Notes: generated by a model from the letters alone, not told the origin. A DNA stretch of 64,000 nt from Sporosarcina sp. BP05 (GCF_014282005.1 NZ_JACFTD010000004.1:1-64000); one strand, 5' to 3'. Counted from the stretch's first letter, positions 18,010 to 27,201 are shown. Program-made: numbers and translations.

Positions 18010-19227
18010 ATGGAGTCTATCCTATTTATTGAAACAACAATATCTGGATCAGGAAGAGAGGCAATAAAAGCTGCTTCTCGGTTAGGTTATACCACAATAT
18101 TGTTAACTGAAAGGAAAAATTTTGCAAAGCAAAGAAATGAATTTGAAGATATTTCTCAGATGATCCATTTAGAAAAATTGTCAGAAGATCTAATTCGAAG
18201 CGAGATTAGCCAGCTTCAACAGCAAGGGAACATCGTCAAGGCGATTGTCAGTTTTGTGGATCCATTTGTATCAATCGCTGCACAACTTTCAAATGAATTT
18301 TGTAGTACTACACTATCCATTGAAGCTTTAAAGATAATGGAAGATAAAACGGCTACAAGAAATGCATTGAAAGAAAATGCAACTTCTCCTAAATTTGACA
18401 TATATGAGCCTGCAAATGATATTGAGCATACGATTCAGAAAGACTATACGTTTCCAATGGTCGTGAAATCTGCCATTTCAAAAGCCTCAAAGGATGTCTA
18501 TTACGTCGAGAATAAATTTGAAATGGAACAAGTGATAAAAAAAATTATCAAGCTCTATCCAAGTCAAAAAATTGTGCTTGATGAATATTTAGACGGGCCA
18601 CAATATTTAGTTGAAGTGCTAGTGCATAATGGAAATGTTAATATTGTTGCCATTATTAAACAAGAAATTACAAAAGGCATAAAATTTATAGTAACCGGTT
18701 ATGCAATAGAGCTAGATTTTGAAAGTGAATTGTATAAGGAACTAGTTCTTGCAGTTGAATCGATTTTAAAAGATCTAAGGGTCACATTTGCTGCTTGTCA
18801 CCTTGAATTTAGATATATATGTGAGAATTGGAAGTTAATTGAGATCAATCCAAGAGTTTCTGGTGGGGCAATGAATCGAATGATCGAAGAAGCATTTGGC
18901 ATAAATCTGGTGGAAGAAACGATTAAACTATATCTTGGTTTTGAACCTAATCTGATAAGGAAATACGAGAAACCTATTTACACGCATTACATAACAATCA
19001 GATCTTGTGGGTACCTGTTAAAAGTTATAGGTGAAAATAAGGCTGCTGCTCAACCCGAAGTAAAAGAAGTCTTTATAAAGCCTCGTATAGGAGTGATCAT
19101 GATGCCCCCAATATCAATGGGTCACCGTTACGCATATGTAATCGCGTCCGGAAATACCCCAAAAGAAGCAAAGGCAAACGCAGTGGAAGCGGCAAGTAAT
19201 ATAAAGTTCTATTTGGAGCCGTTGTAG
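18010..19227 (+). CDS. ATP-grasp ligase, L-amino-acid-ligase-like (paralogue 1)
   Basis: A 405-residue soluble ATP-grasp enzyme, predicted to form an amide bond from a carboxylate and an amine through an acylphosphate. Visible are the N-terminal Rossmann-like pre-ATP-grasp domain (SGSGREAIKAASRLGY), the ATP-binding strand FPMVVKSAISKASKD, the LDEYLDGPQYLVEVL segment and the metal-binding loop EINPRVSGGAMNRM. I chose ATG 18010 after GGAAGGTGA, not the longer upstream frame. It is a close paralogue of the gene at 22302-23534, sharing the C-terminal MGHRYAYVIA block. Substrates are unknown; the neighbours suggest spore-surface peptide chemistry. Confidence 0.85.
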   Translation: MESILFIETTISGSGREAIKAASRLGYTTILLTERKNFAKQRNEFEDISQMIHLEKLSEDLIRSEISQLQQQGNIVKAIVSFVDPFVSIAAQLSNEFCSTTLSIEALKIMEDKTATRNALKENATSPKFDIYEPANDIEHTIQKDYTFPMVVKSAISKASKDVYYVENKFEMEQVIKKIIKLYPSQKIVLDEYLDGPQYLVEVLVHNGNVNIVAIIKQEITKGIKFIVTGYAIELDFESELYKELVLAVESILKDLRVTFAACHLEFRYICENWKLIEINPRVSGGAMNRMIEEAFGINLVEETIKLYLGFEPNLIRKYEKPIYTHYITIRSCGYLLKVIGENKAAAQPEVKEVFIKPRIGVIMMPPISMGHRYAYVIASGNTPKEAKANAVEAASNIKFYLEPL

Positions 19228-19266
19228 GAATAGTAGCTAAAACCCAGTCCAAAGTATATCTCTCAC

Positions 19267-19275
19267 CATACAATA
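19267..19275 (+). promoter_or_regulatory. Sigma-K-like -10 element before the coat-protein gene
   Basis: CATACAATA matches the CATAnnnTA -10 consensus of the mother-cell factor sigma-K. No good AC box lies at the expected distance, so this is a half match only. Confidence 0.35.
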
Positions 19276-19329
19276 AAATTATAGTATATATGAATTTTGA
19301 CCTTCAAAGAAGGAGGGGAACAAGTCGAG

Positions 19330-19743
19330 GTGGATAAACAGAATTGTATTTGTCATTCGATGAAAACATTACTGAAGGAACAAAAGATAATATCCGGTGT
19401 TGACATGGAATTTCAATTTATCTGTTTGAAAAAAAAGATGGATACCATTCCTTTTAGGCTTTATTCTACAAATAATAGTAAACCATTTATGGCTTTTTAT
19501 AAATGTATAGCAACTCCATTTTTTAGATTAAAGAAACTATATGAGGAATCATGCTGTGCGGAATTATCACTACTTGAAGCGATTGATATGGAAGGAAATC
19601 CGGCCGACCCCTTTAATGACTTTTATGCCCTCCGAAAGACGAATACCTGTATTATCGTTAATTTAAGTTGTTTTTGTGTAATTGACCCCCTACCTCCAGA
19701 GTTGGTAAACCGTCCACTTCCTATTATCGAGCCAAAATGTTAA
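19330..19743 (+). CDS. CotY/CotZ-like cysteine-rich spore coat protein
   Basis: A 137-residue protein. Its C-terminal half follows the CotY/CotZ (ExsY) pattern: TPFFRLKKL then CCAELSLLEAID, a linker, then LRKTNTCIIVNLSCFCVIDP. Those family proteins self-assemble through disulfides into the spore crust or exosporium lattice. Cysteines near the N-terminus (NCICHS) also fit. I chose GTG 19330, 9 bases after AGGAGGGG, in preference to the upstream TTG. A sigma-K-like -10 box and a terminator suggest its own transcript during late sporulation. In this island it is a plausible anchor or acceptor for the ligases; that role is inference. Confidence 0.78.
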   Translation: MDKQNCICHSMKTLLKEQKIISGVDMEFQFICLKKKMDTIPFRLYSTNNSKPFMAFYKCIATPFFRLKKLYEESCCAELSLLEAIDMEGNPADPFNDFYALRKTNTCIIVNLSCFCVIDPLPPELVNRPLPIIEPKC

Positions 19744-19862
19744 CTATATCCAACATAACCTCAGGTGGATGCCACAAATTTTGAAAGAAGTTAAGTGAGC
19801 AAGCTTAATTCAAAATCAGGACACAAATATGCTGAGGTGTATTTGATTTCATCATCCCTTCG

Positions 19863-19886
19863 CCCTAGGTTTCCTAGGGTATTTTT
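19863..19886 (+). terminator. Terminator after the CotY/CotZ-like gene
   Basis: CCCTAGG, loop TTT, CCTAGGG, then TATTTTT. Confidence 0.82.
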
Positions 19887-19971
19887 AATAATATACTCTT
19901 GTCAGTATCAAAAGCATTGTTTCTTGAATGTACTATAGTAGACCATAGAAAATAAAAAAGGAGGTTATTCA

Positions 19972-22137
19972 TTGACATTGATAGGTATGTTACATCATCG
20001 AAAAGACCCCAAAACTGTAATAAAGGCTTATGCCTATGCAGTGGTGGCTAAAGCGGAAGGCGCTAGATTTTTCTATTTCTCCCCCGGAGAAGTGAATTTT
20101 GTGAACCGGTCAATAAGAGGACAAGTTTATGAAAATGGCCAATGGATAGAGCGAGTTATGAGCTTTCCAGACGTTATTTATAACGCAGGGAGTCCGGAAA
20201 AACTGGCGAAATCTAAAGAAATTATTCAAAAGCTGAAAAACGAGATCCCGTTCACCACTCATTCTATCGGGAATAAATGGAATGTTAATGAGAGGCTAAA
20301 GGAAGCAAAAGAATTCTCAAACTATCTAATTCCGACAGAGATTGTAAAAGACACTGAACATTTCTTTAAATTTATAGCTGCATTTGAAAAAGTAGTATTT
20401 AAACCAATTGATGGTAGAAAGGGTAAAGGTATCTTTTTCATTTCAAAAAACGTAACCGGTTTTCAAGTTAGAAAGGACTCAGCTAGTACTAATTATTCAA
20501 GGCTACAACTGAACGATTTGATAAAGTCGAAGCTCTCAACAGGAACATTTATTATTCAACCTTATATACAATCAGTGACTAAATCTGGGCAAGTGTTTGA
20601 CTTCAGACTTCATGTTCAAAAAAATGGTGAAGGAAAATGGGTGATCACCACAATCTATCCACGAATTGCTCCAACTGGATCAATAATCGCAAACATTAAC
20701 AATGGTGGATTCACTAATTATTTAAATCCATTTTTACAACAAGAATTTAAGGATGAAGCATTCAATATTAGACGAACTTTAGAGTATTTTTCCTTATCGT
20801 TAGCTAACCATTTGGATGAGCTTCAAATGTGTCAATTCGAGGAGGTCATTGATGAAATTGGAGTAGATATCGGATTGGACGAGAATAATAAAATCTGGAT
20901 ATATGAGGTGAATTGGAAACCAGGTTGCCCTCCTGCGTTTTATTTGGAGTTGGATGTAGTAATTAATTCAATTCAATATGCCATCTACCTGGCTAACAAC
21001 CAAAAAGTAATATCTGAAAAAATAAAAACAGTAAAGAAAAAACACATTGAAAAACGAGAGGGAACTCCTATTATCGGCATAACTGGTAGTGCTGGTAAAA
21101 CGACGACTAAAGCATTCCTGGCATCTATCTTGGCTAAAAAATGGAATGTTTTCGAGTCGAAGGATTACTGGAATACTACTGAGCATACGAAAAAACATGC
21201 TGCAGAAATACAACCCTCCCATCAAGCAGTTGTATTAGAGTATGGTATGGCTTACCCAGGTGTCATTACGGAACATTGCAGTATTATCAAGCCGAATATT
21301 AGCATTGTGACAAATATAGGAATGGCACATGTGGGGAATTTTGATGGAGATATAAGAAATATAGCTCATGCAAAATCTGAATTAATTCATGGTATGGATC
21401 AGGAAGGAATCCTAGTAATAAACAAGGATGATCCAAATTCAATGTATTTAGAGACTGAAAATTTCAAAGGAAAGATTGTCACAATTGGAGTGAAATCGGC
21501 CGCTGACTACAGAGCCTATGATGTTAACTATGTAGACAACGGAATGAACTTTAAGATGATGCTTCAAGGTCAAGAAATTTTGTTCTTCATACCTATTTTA
21601 GGGGAACATCATGTTTATAATGCACTAAACGCAATTGCTGTCGCAGATCAATTAGGTATTACACCATTAGAAATTAAATTGGGGCTGCTCTTTAGAAAAC
21701 CACCAAGAAGATTGACGGTTTATAATTGCCGTGACAATATAACACTTCTTGATGATACTGTACACTCCCATCCTGAAGGAGTGAGGGCGGCAATCGATGT
21801 CCTTTCCAATATAGGAAAACACCGTAAAATAGCGATTATTGGCCAAATGAGAGAGTTAGGTGATTTACGAGAACAGGAATATCGAAAAGTTGGAGATTAT
21901 ATTTATGAGCAAGAAATCGATATTTTAATCACATATGGTTTTCGGACAGATGAAATTGGAACACAAGCAAAAGTTAAAGGATTGTCCGCTGAAAACGTTT
22001 ATCATTTCACCAATAAAGATAAATTACATGAATTGTTATCAAGGATTATTGAAGAAGATGACACGATTTTAGTCAAAGGGGCTAGTAAAACAAATATGTT
22101 TGAAACAGTGAAATTTGTAGATCAAAATTTTAGTTAA
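19972..22137 (+). CDS. YheC/YheD ATP-grasp fused to a MurF-like ligase
   Basis: A 721-residue two-enzyme fusion. Residues about 1-350 are a YheC/YheD-type ATP-grasp domain (KVVFKPIDGRKGKGIFFI; FIIQPYIQ; metal loop IYEVNWKPGCPP). Residues about 365-721 are a Mur-ligase central and C-terminal domain: Walker A GSAGKTTTK at 372-380, TNIGMAHVGNFDG, GEHHVYNALNAIA, and the MurF-like GQMRELGDL. The MurF N-terminal UDP-sugar domain is absent. This ATP-grasp plus Mur layout is that of cyanophycin synthetase, which makes an amide-linked polymer. The start is TTG 19972, 7 bases after AGGAGG. Product unknown. Confidence 0.88.
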   Translation: MTLIGMLHHRKDPKTVIKAYAYAVVAKAEGARFFYFSPGEVNFVNRSIRGQVYENGQWIERVMSFPDVIYNAGSPEKLAKSKEIIQKLKNEIPFTTHSIGNKWNVNERLKEAKEFSNYLIPTEIVKDTEHFFKFIAAFEKVVFKPIDGRKGKGIFFISKNVTGFQVRKDSASTNYSRLQLNDLIKSKLSTGTFIIQPYIQSVTKSGQVFDFRLHVQKNGEGKWVITTIYPRIAPTGSIIANINNGGFTNYLNPFLQQEFKDEAFNIRRTLEYFSLSLANHLDELQMCQFEEVIDEIGVDIGLDENNKIWIYEVNWKPGCPPAFYLELDVVINSIQYAIYLANNQKVISEKIKTVKKKHIEKREGTPIIGITGSAGKTTTKAFLASILAKKWNVFESKDYWNTTEHTKKHAAEIQPSHQAVVLEYGMAYPGVITEHCSIIKPNISIVTNIGMAHVGNFDGDIRNIAHAKSELIHGMDQEGILVINKDDPNSMYLETENFKGKIVTIGVKSAADYRAYDVNYVDNGMNFKMMLQGQEILFFIPILGEHHVYNALNAIAVADQLGITPLEIKLGLLFRKPPRRLTVYNCRDNITLLDDTVHSHPEGVRAAIDVLSNIGKHRKIAIIGQMRELGDLREQEYRKVGDYIYEQEIDILITYGFRTDEIGTQAKVKGLSAENVYHFTNKDKLHELLSRIIEEDDTILVKGASKTNMFETVKFVDQNFS

Positions 22138-22144
22138 CTAATTA

Positions 22145-22195
22145 AAAACAACGGATAATTACCACTGACCAACAGTGGTAATTATCCGTTGTTTT
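22145..22195. terminator. Very strong bidirectional terminator
   Basis: A perfect 20-base stem (arms 148-167 and 173-192 of the 22 kb block), extended by A-T pairs to about 23, around the loop ACCAA. It separates the fusion gene from the convergent ATP-grasp gene and its small downstream ORF. Confidence 0.95.
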
Positions 22196-22197
22196 AT

Positions 22198-22296
22198 TTA
22201 AGGGATTAAGATAAGTCCTTTAGGAATTATAATGAGCCCAGGTACAATTCCAGGGTCCATGGTAATGGCTACGATAAAGTCTTTTCTTATTTTCAT
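22198..22296 (-). CDS. 32-residue peptide ORF coupled to the ATP-grasp gene
   Basis: The ATG at 22296 lies 5 bases after the stop of the ATP-grasp gene, and AAAGGA within that gene's last codons could serve as its ribosome site about 11 bases upstream. The peptide starts MKIRKDFIVAIT and ends in a hydrophobic Pro/Gly-patterned tail (DPGIVPG, then IIIPKG, then LILIP). It stops just before the strong terminator, so it would be on the same transcript. A peptide partner of the ligase is a tempting inference; it could also be chance. No known family recognised. Confidence 0.4.
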   Translation of the reverse strand: MKIRKDFIVAITMDPGIVPGLIIIPKGLILIP

Positions 22297-22301
22297 AGTA
22301 T

Positions 22302-23534
22302 TTAGGTTTCCTTTGTTAGATGAAACCTAATTTCGTTTGCAGCATTTTGTGCAAACATTTTCGCTTCGTCCATACTGGCCCCTGTCGCAATTACATAGGC
22401 ATATCTATGACCCATCGACAGTGGAGGAATTAAATTGGTTCCTTTCCTAGGCTTCACGTAAACTTCAATCACCCCAGGGGATTTCCTAGCCCTTCTCTTC
22501 CCGGTGATTTTTTCTAACGTCCCCTTTTTCGAAACGATGAGATACTGGGTAAATGCGTAATTCATACAACTTGGTTCTATAGAAGGGCTTTCCCCTAAGT
22601 ATAATTTAAGCGTTTCTTTTACTAAATTAAAACCAAATGCAGCTTGAATCATTTTATTCATGGCACCACCAGATATTCTCGGGTTAATTTCAATTAGTTT
22701 CCAACCATTGGATGAAAGTCGTAATTCAAGGTGAAGAGCACCGTTCTTGATTCCAAGTTGTGAGATGACAGAATGTAGGACATCTTCAACCCCTGCTTTT
22801 ATATCAGATGGAACATCCGCAAGCACCGCATAGCCAGTAATAATAAATCTTTTCCCCTGAGTGATCTCTTGTTGAACAACTCCAGCAATCTGAACTTTAT
22901 TGTTATATACGAGAGCCTCGACTAAATATTGGTCACCTTCAATATATTCTTCAATAATAATGGCTTCATCTGGGTCCTTTTCCTGTAATCTTAATGTATG
23001 TTTCTCTAACTCCGTTTTATCTCCTGCTTGCAGCACATCTTTCGACCCCGATGATTTTGGGGACTTAACTATTACCGGAAAATCCAGCTTTGCGTTTATT
23101 GTTTCGAAAGGTAGCGTTTCATTTGGGTTGATAACATAGAATTTAGGGGTATAAGGCTGATTCTTAAGAAAAACCCTTGTTTTCTCTTTATTCTCCATTA
23201 TTTCAATGGCTTTAGAAGAAGTGTAATTATTACAAAATTCATCACAAAGTGTTGCTGCTATATGAACATTTGAATCGATAAAACTAACAATGGTCTTGAT
23301 TTCCTTACCTTTTAATTTTAGTTGATTTACTTCTTTTTTCATATCGGAAAAATTATTCGTATCTATAAATACCATTTCATGAATTTCTGTGTACTCTTCC
23401 CTCTGCTGCAATTGCTTTTCATTATTTGTGAAAACAACCGTAAAGTACCCCATTTGTTCTGCGGCTTTTATTGCATCTCTACTTGATCCGGATTTATTTG
23501 TACCTATAAAGATAATCGTTTTCAAATTGTCCAC
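22302..23534 (-). CDS. ATP-grasp ligase, L-amino-acid-ligase-like (paralogue 2)
   Basis: A 410-residue ATP-grasp enzyme, the opposite-strand paralogue of 18010-19227. It shows SGSSRDAIKAAEQMGYF at the N-terminus, FPVIVKSPKSSGSKDVLQAG for the ATP-binding lysine and glycine-rich loop, IIEEYIEGDQYLVEAL, and the metal loop EINPRISGGAMNKM. The glycine-rich loop SSGSKD is better preserved than in paralogue 1 (SKASKD). ATG 23534 follows a GGGGGTGG site. Being divergent from the next gene and followed by a tiny ORF, it forms its own short transcript inside the island. Predicted amide-bond formation; substrates unknown. Confidence 0.85.
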   Translation of the reverse strand: MDNLKTIIFIGTNKSGSSRDAIKAAEQMGYFTVVFTNNEKQLQQREEYTEIHEMVFIDTNNFSDMKKEVNQLKLKGKEIKTIVSFIDSNVHIAATLCDEFCNNYTSSKAIEIMENKEKTRVFLKNQPYTPKFYVINPNETLPFETINAKLDFPVIVKSPKSSGSKDVLQAGDKTELEKHTLRLQEKDPDEAIIIEEYIEGDQYLVEALVYNNKVQIAGVVQQEITQGKRFIITGYAVLADVPSDIKAGVEDVLHSVISQLGIKNGALHLELRLSSNGWKLIEINPRISGGAMNKMIQAAFGFNLVKETLKLYLGESPSIEPSCMNYAFTQYLIVSKKGTLEKITGKRRARKSPGVIEVYVKPRKGTNLIPPLSMGHRYAYVIATGASMDEAKMFAQNAANEIRFHLTKET

Positions 23535-23705
23535 CCCCTAAAATAAACTTCATTTATGACAACTCCTATATGTATATGAAATAATCCGCCTTCTGTATGG
23601 TTATGTATCATGGAAGAATGTAAATGGATATAGGAAGGTTAAATGTACAAGCAAAATTAGTATAGTCACATATGATGTCAAAAGGGAAAGGAGTGAAATA
23701 ACACA

Positions 23706-25085
23706 ATGAAACCACTCTCAGTTAGGCAGATAAGAACAACACTTGTCGGCGAATTGATTCAAGGATCTGACGATCTGATTGTTCATTATGGTGCTTATAG
23801 ACTAAAACAAGTGAAGCAGAAAAATACAATTCTTTTTTCAAAGCAGAAAATTGTTGATTGGGGAGGTCTAAAAAAGTTTTTCCCATTGGTACTGGTAACA
23901 CATCAAAATTATAGCCAAAATGAACAATTAGAAAATTTAACTGTAATAAAAGTAACTGATACGGAAGAAGCATATTGGAAGTTTGTTACTTACTACCGTG
24001 GCCTGTTTCAAATTCCCGTTGTAGCCATCACAGGGACTTCCGGAAAAACAACTACAAAAGACATGATCAGGCACATTCTTTCGGCAGATAAAAGAATTGC
24101 ATTTACAAACAGTAGTAATAATTCACGAACCGCTCATTTGCATTACCTTCTTAACATTGATGAAGACACTGAAGCGGCAGTTTTTGAGTCAGCCGTTGGT
24201 GCACCTGGGGATGTACTAAATGCAGGGAAATATTTCAAACCTACAATTGGGATTATTACGAACATAGGAGCACATCATTTAAATTATTGTAGAACGTTGG
24301 AAGGGTACATTCATGCGAAAGGTGAAATGTGTGCAGCACTGGGACAGAAAGGTGTGTTGATTATTAATGCAGATGATCATAATAGTAGAAAACTCGAATT
24401 AGAAAGTTATAATGGCCGGATCATAAAAGTTGGAATCAATTCTTCGAGCGACTTTAAAGCCACCGATATTAAGTTCTGTAAAGACGGAATGCAATTTAAT
24501 GTACAACATATGCAGAAAAGTTACCCAATGACTGTACAGGGAGTTGGTGAGCATCAAGTTTATAATGCGCTTGCCGCTGTTGCAGCTGTTTATGAATTGG
24601 GAATTAATATTTCAGAAGTCGCCAATCGATTAAAAACATTCAGAAATTTAGATAAACATCTTCAGATGTATGAAGGAATGAATGGTTCTACCGTTCTCGA
24701 TGACACATGGAGTATGACAACAACTTCATTGGAAGCAGCCCTAAAAGTATTAAATGAGATTGGACAAGGTAAAAAAAGAGTGGCTATTTTAGGTACCATA
24801 ACTGATTTGGGATCTTGGGGTTTCATTATTCACGAACAGGCAGGTGAACTCATAAGTCAGATAGGAGTGGATGTTCTCATTACTATTGGTGAGCATGCAC
24901 GCATAATGGCTGACCACGTAGTTAGAAGTGGCCATAATGCACAGGTACATACCTTTAATAATAGTATCCTCGTTTATGATCTTTTAAAAAAGATCGTCGA
25001 CGAAAATACAATTATCCTTATTAAAGGAGATATGTACAGCCGACCAATTATCGAATTGGCAGTTAAATTACGGAAGAAGAAGTAG
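23706..25085 (+). CDS. MurF-like ligase (paralogue A)
   Basis: A 459-residue three-domain Mur-type ligase: an N-terminal domain of about 100 residues that lacks the usual MurF Ser-Arg UDP-binding signature, then Walker A GTSGKTTTK at 110-118, TNIGAHHLNYC, GEHQVYNALAAVAAVYELG, and a C-terminal domain with GTITDLGSWG. The MurF acceptor-pocket motif (typically N-A-N-P) reads DDTWSMTTTS here, so its peptide substrate should differ from D-Ala-D-Ala. ATG 23706 follows AAAGGAGTG. It is a diverged duplicate of 27253-28638 and is followed by a terminator. Confidence 0.85.
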   Translation: MKPLSVRQIRTTLVGELIQGSDDLIVHYGAYRLKQVKQKNTILFSKQKIVDWGGLKKFFPLVLVTHQNYSQNEQLENLTVIKVTDTEEAYWKFVTYYRGLFQIPVVAITGTSGKTTTKDMIRHILSADKRIAFTNSSNNSRTAHLHYLLNIDEDTEAAVFESAVGAPGDVLNAGKYFKPTIGIITNIGAHHLNYCRTLEGYIHAKGEMCAALGQKGVLIINADDHNSRKLELESYNGRIIKVGINSSSDFKATDIKFCKDGMQFNVQHMQKSYPMTVQGVGEHQVYNALAAVAAVYELGINISEVANRLKTFRNLDKHLQMYEGMNGSTVLDDTWSMTTTSLEAALKVLNEIGQGKKRVAILGTITDLGSWGFIIHEQAGELISQIGVDVLITIGEHARIMADHVVRSGHNAQVHTFNNSILVYDLLKKIVDENTIILIKGDMYSRPIIELAVKLRKKK

Positions 25086-25126
25086 CCTCCCGTTAAAACA
25101 AGAATGTTTTAAAGGGAGCTTTTTGT
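25086..25126 (+). terminator. Terminator after MurF-like paralogue A
   Basis: CTCCCGTTAAAACA and TGTTTTAAAGGGAG pair with one mismatch, followed by CTTTTTG. Confidence 0.72.
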
Positions 25127-25295
25127 ATCTACTGAAATCTACAAAATTTTTAATTCGAAAATGGATCTAATTCACCGAATTAAAGTATAAGTTAATAATT
25201 ATTTCACATAAATGGATTATACATGGACAAACACCGAGCCATTTCCCAATTTTCATTAATATAATATAGTATTCTAATAGAAAGGGGGAAAATGA

Positions 25296-25736
25296 ATGGG
25301 TATCCTTTGTCCTTGTGGCGTCTCTGTTAATGCATGTTCGAAAAACAATAATGTTGAATTTATTAGCAAATGTAAAATGAGAAGAGGTAACATTACTTAT
25401 TTGGCTAATGTTTGTGTCACAACTCTCAACAAATCGACTCTTTCCTTGGAGTTCGTAGACACGAAAAGGCCATGTTCAAACAACTTCTTATTTACTGCAA
25501 ATGCAATTACTTCTATTGTCTGTAAGAAAGATGGGCAAAACTGTGTTGTTACTGTTGAAGGTACTGGTCTAGTGAACGGAAGACAGTATTCATTTAAAGC
25601 TGTGTTTAGAGATCAAATTGCTCCAGCAGCGAATGATATTGTACAGAGTTTTGTAATAAAAGGTTTCTTTGACCAAAATGGTGCTGTATGTGTACCACAA
25701 GGTTCTATCATTGCATTAGGCTGTCAAGAATTGTAA
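25296..25736 (+). CDS. Cysteine-rich protein, probable spore-surface component
   Basis: A 146-residue protein with ten cysteines spread through alternating strand-like segments (CPCG and NACS near the start; SKCKM, NVCVT, RPCSN, IVCKK, QNCVV, AVCVP, GCQEL). There is no signal peptide or membrane helix. The composition suggests a disulfide-linked beta-rich structural protein such as those of the spore crust, exosporium or appendages, but I cannot place it in a named family. ATG 25296 is 7 bases after AAAGGGGG. It directly precedes the tandem YheC/YheD gene by 39 bases, so they probably share a transcript. Confidence 0.65.
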   Translation: MGILCPCGVSVNACSKNNNVEFISKCKMRRGNITYLANVCVTTLNKSTLSLEFVDTKRPCSNNFLFTANAITSIVCKKDGQNCVVTVEGTGLVNGRQYSFKAVFRDQIAPAANDIVQSFVIKGFFDQNGAVCVPQGSIIALGCQEL

Positions 25737-25775
25737 TGGAATAAGGGGGTTAAATAGGTAAGGGGGGTGCGAACT

Positions 25776-27089
25776 GTGAAGGCCAGTAGCGGTCGATTAA
25801 GTCAGTATTTACTTCTAAATTCTGAGGAAAACCTATCTAATTATCTAGTAGAAACAGAACTATTTTCGGAGGCATCATTATATGATTGTCTAAAAAAATA
25901 CAAGACGATTGTCATTAAGCCAGTTTTTGGTCCTGGTGAGACTTATATTTACACTGAAAATAACATGTTTAGGATCGTTTCAATGATGGATTCAATTACA
26001 TGTCCTGATAAAGAAGCGGTATATCAGCATTTAGTGCATAAAGAAATAAATCAGAAATATTATGTAATTAAGCCGATAAAAATGAATCGAAGGTATTCTC
26101 AGAACAATTGTCATTTTTTTGTTACTGTTCACCGAAAGTCAACTTTACTTGATTGGCATTTGATAGTTACTACAGAAAAAAATAATTCAATAAGGGGAAG
26201 AGGTATATATAGGTATTTCCGACAAAAGATAGTGAACTTATCTTTGTTAGTCGCGAAAAAGCTTGGGGAATCTTTTCCAACATGTAATACGATTGTGATT
26301 GAAATCGTATATGACATGAAAGAGGGGATCTGGATCCACGATACAATGTTGCATTTATCCAGCAGTAAATGGAGCCAACACCTTGTATTTATCACAAATC
26401 GTCCACTTGAGTCCTATGTTCCACATACTGATTTATGCACTAAAGTTTCTTTTAAAAGTTTTCTTAGTAGATATAATGAAGTAATCATTAAACCATGTTA
26501 CGGACAAGAAGGTATAGGAATTGTACAAATTACCTCTAATTATGATCATTCATATGAAATTCACTCAGGAATAAAGAAGTTTAGGTTAGCGACCCTTGAA
26601 GAAACCTATCATTTTATCGAAGAAAATTATCTTTATAAAAAAGATTATGTTATTCAAGAAAGATTACCGTTAGCAACGATAAATGACTGTCCAATCGATT
26701 GTAGGGTCATTGTGCAAAAGATTGATTCGACTTGGAGATCTACTGGAAAGATCGTTAAGGTTGCGGGTGAGGGTTTCTTCATTACAAATGCAGCACAGGA
26801 TCTATTACCATTAGAGACCGCTATTCAAAACTCAAACATGTCACATATTAATATCAATTTACTTGAAGATGAAATTGATGAGATTTGCAACTCTGCTGCC
26901 AAACAGCTGGAAGAAAACAAATCTGGGATAAAGATAATCGGCTTTGACATTGGCATTACTGACCTGGGCGATATATGGATTATTGAAGGAAATCACACCC
27001 CCGACCTCTCAATGTTCTATATGCTGGAAGACAAAAGTATTTACATGAATATATTGAAAAGCAAAAGAAATATGACGCCCGATTCATAG
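25776..27089 (+). CDS. Tandem YheC/YheD-type ATP-grasp protein, first half degenerate
   Basis: A 437-residue protein with two related halves. The first (to about residue 210) has TIVIKPVFGPGETYIY for the ATP lysine and glycine loop but ends in IHDTMLHLSSSKWSQ, without the acidic metal-binding loop. The second has VIIKPCYGQEGIGIVQI, YVIQERLPLA and WIIEGNHTPDLS, which keeps Glu and Asn of the metal site. So one site looks catalytic and the other looks like a binding or relic domain. YheC/YheD proteins are spore-coat-associated in Bacillus. I chose GTG 25776 after AGGGGGG; GTG 25767 overlaps that site. Confidence 0.78.
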   Translation: MKASSGRLSQYLLLNSEENLSNYLVETELFSEASLYDCLKKYKTIVIKPVFGPGETYIYTENNMFRIVSMMDSITCPDKEAVYQHLVHKEINQKYYVIKPIKMNRRYSQNNCHFFVTVHRKSTLLDWHLIVTTEKNNSIRGRGIYRYFRQKIVNLSLLVAKKLGESFPTCNTIVIEIVYDMKEGIWIHDTMLHLSSSKWSQHLVFITNRPLESYVPHTDLCTKVSFKSFLSRYNEVIIKPCYGQEGIGIVQITSNYDHSYEIHSGIKKFRLATLEETYHFIEENYLYKKDYVIQERLPLATINDCPIDCRVIVQKIDSTWRSTGKIVKVAGEGFFITNAAQDLLPLETAIQNSNMSHININLLEDEIDEICNSAAKQLEENKSGIKIIGFDIGITDLGDIWIIEGNHTPDLSMFYMLEDKSIYMNILKSKRNMTPDS

Positions 27090-27201
27090 GTCATAATAAA
27101 GCGTAACTACAATCAATGGCTGTTTATTTTATCCCAAACACGATGTAAGCGGCCATTAAGATTGGAGAATTGCTAATTACTAATTACGATTTAATACCCG
27201 T

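Noticed and set aside
25296..25736. Endospore appendage (Ena, DUF3992) subunit
   Set aside because: Cys-rich and strand-rich, but I cannot match the N-terminal connector or strand order of Ena proteins, so I left it unnamed.
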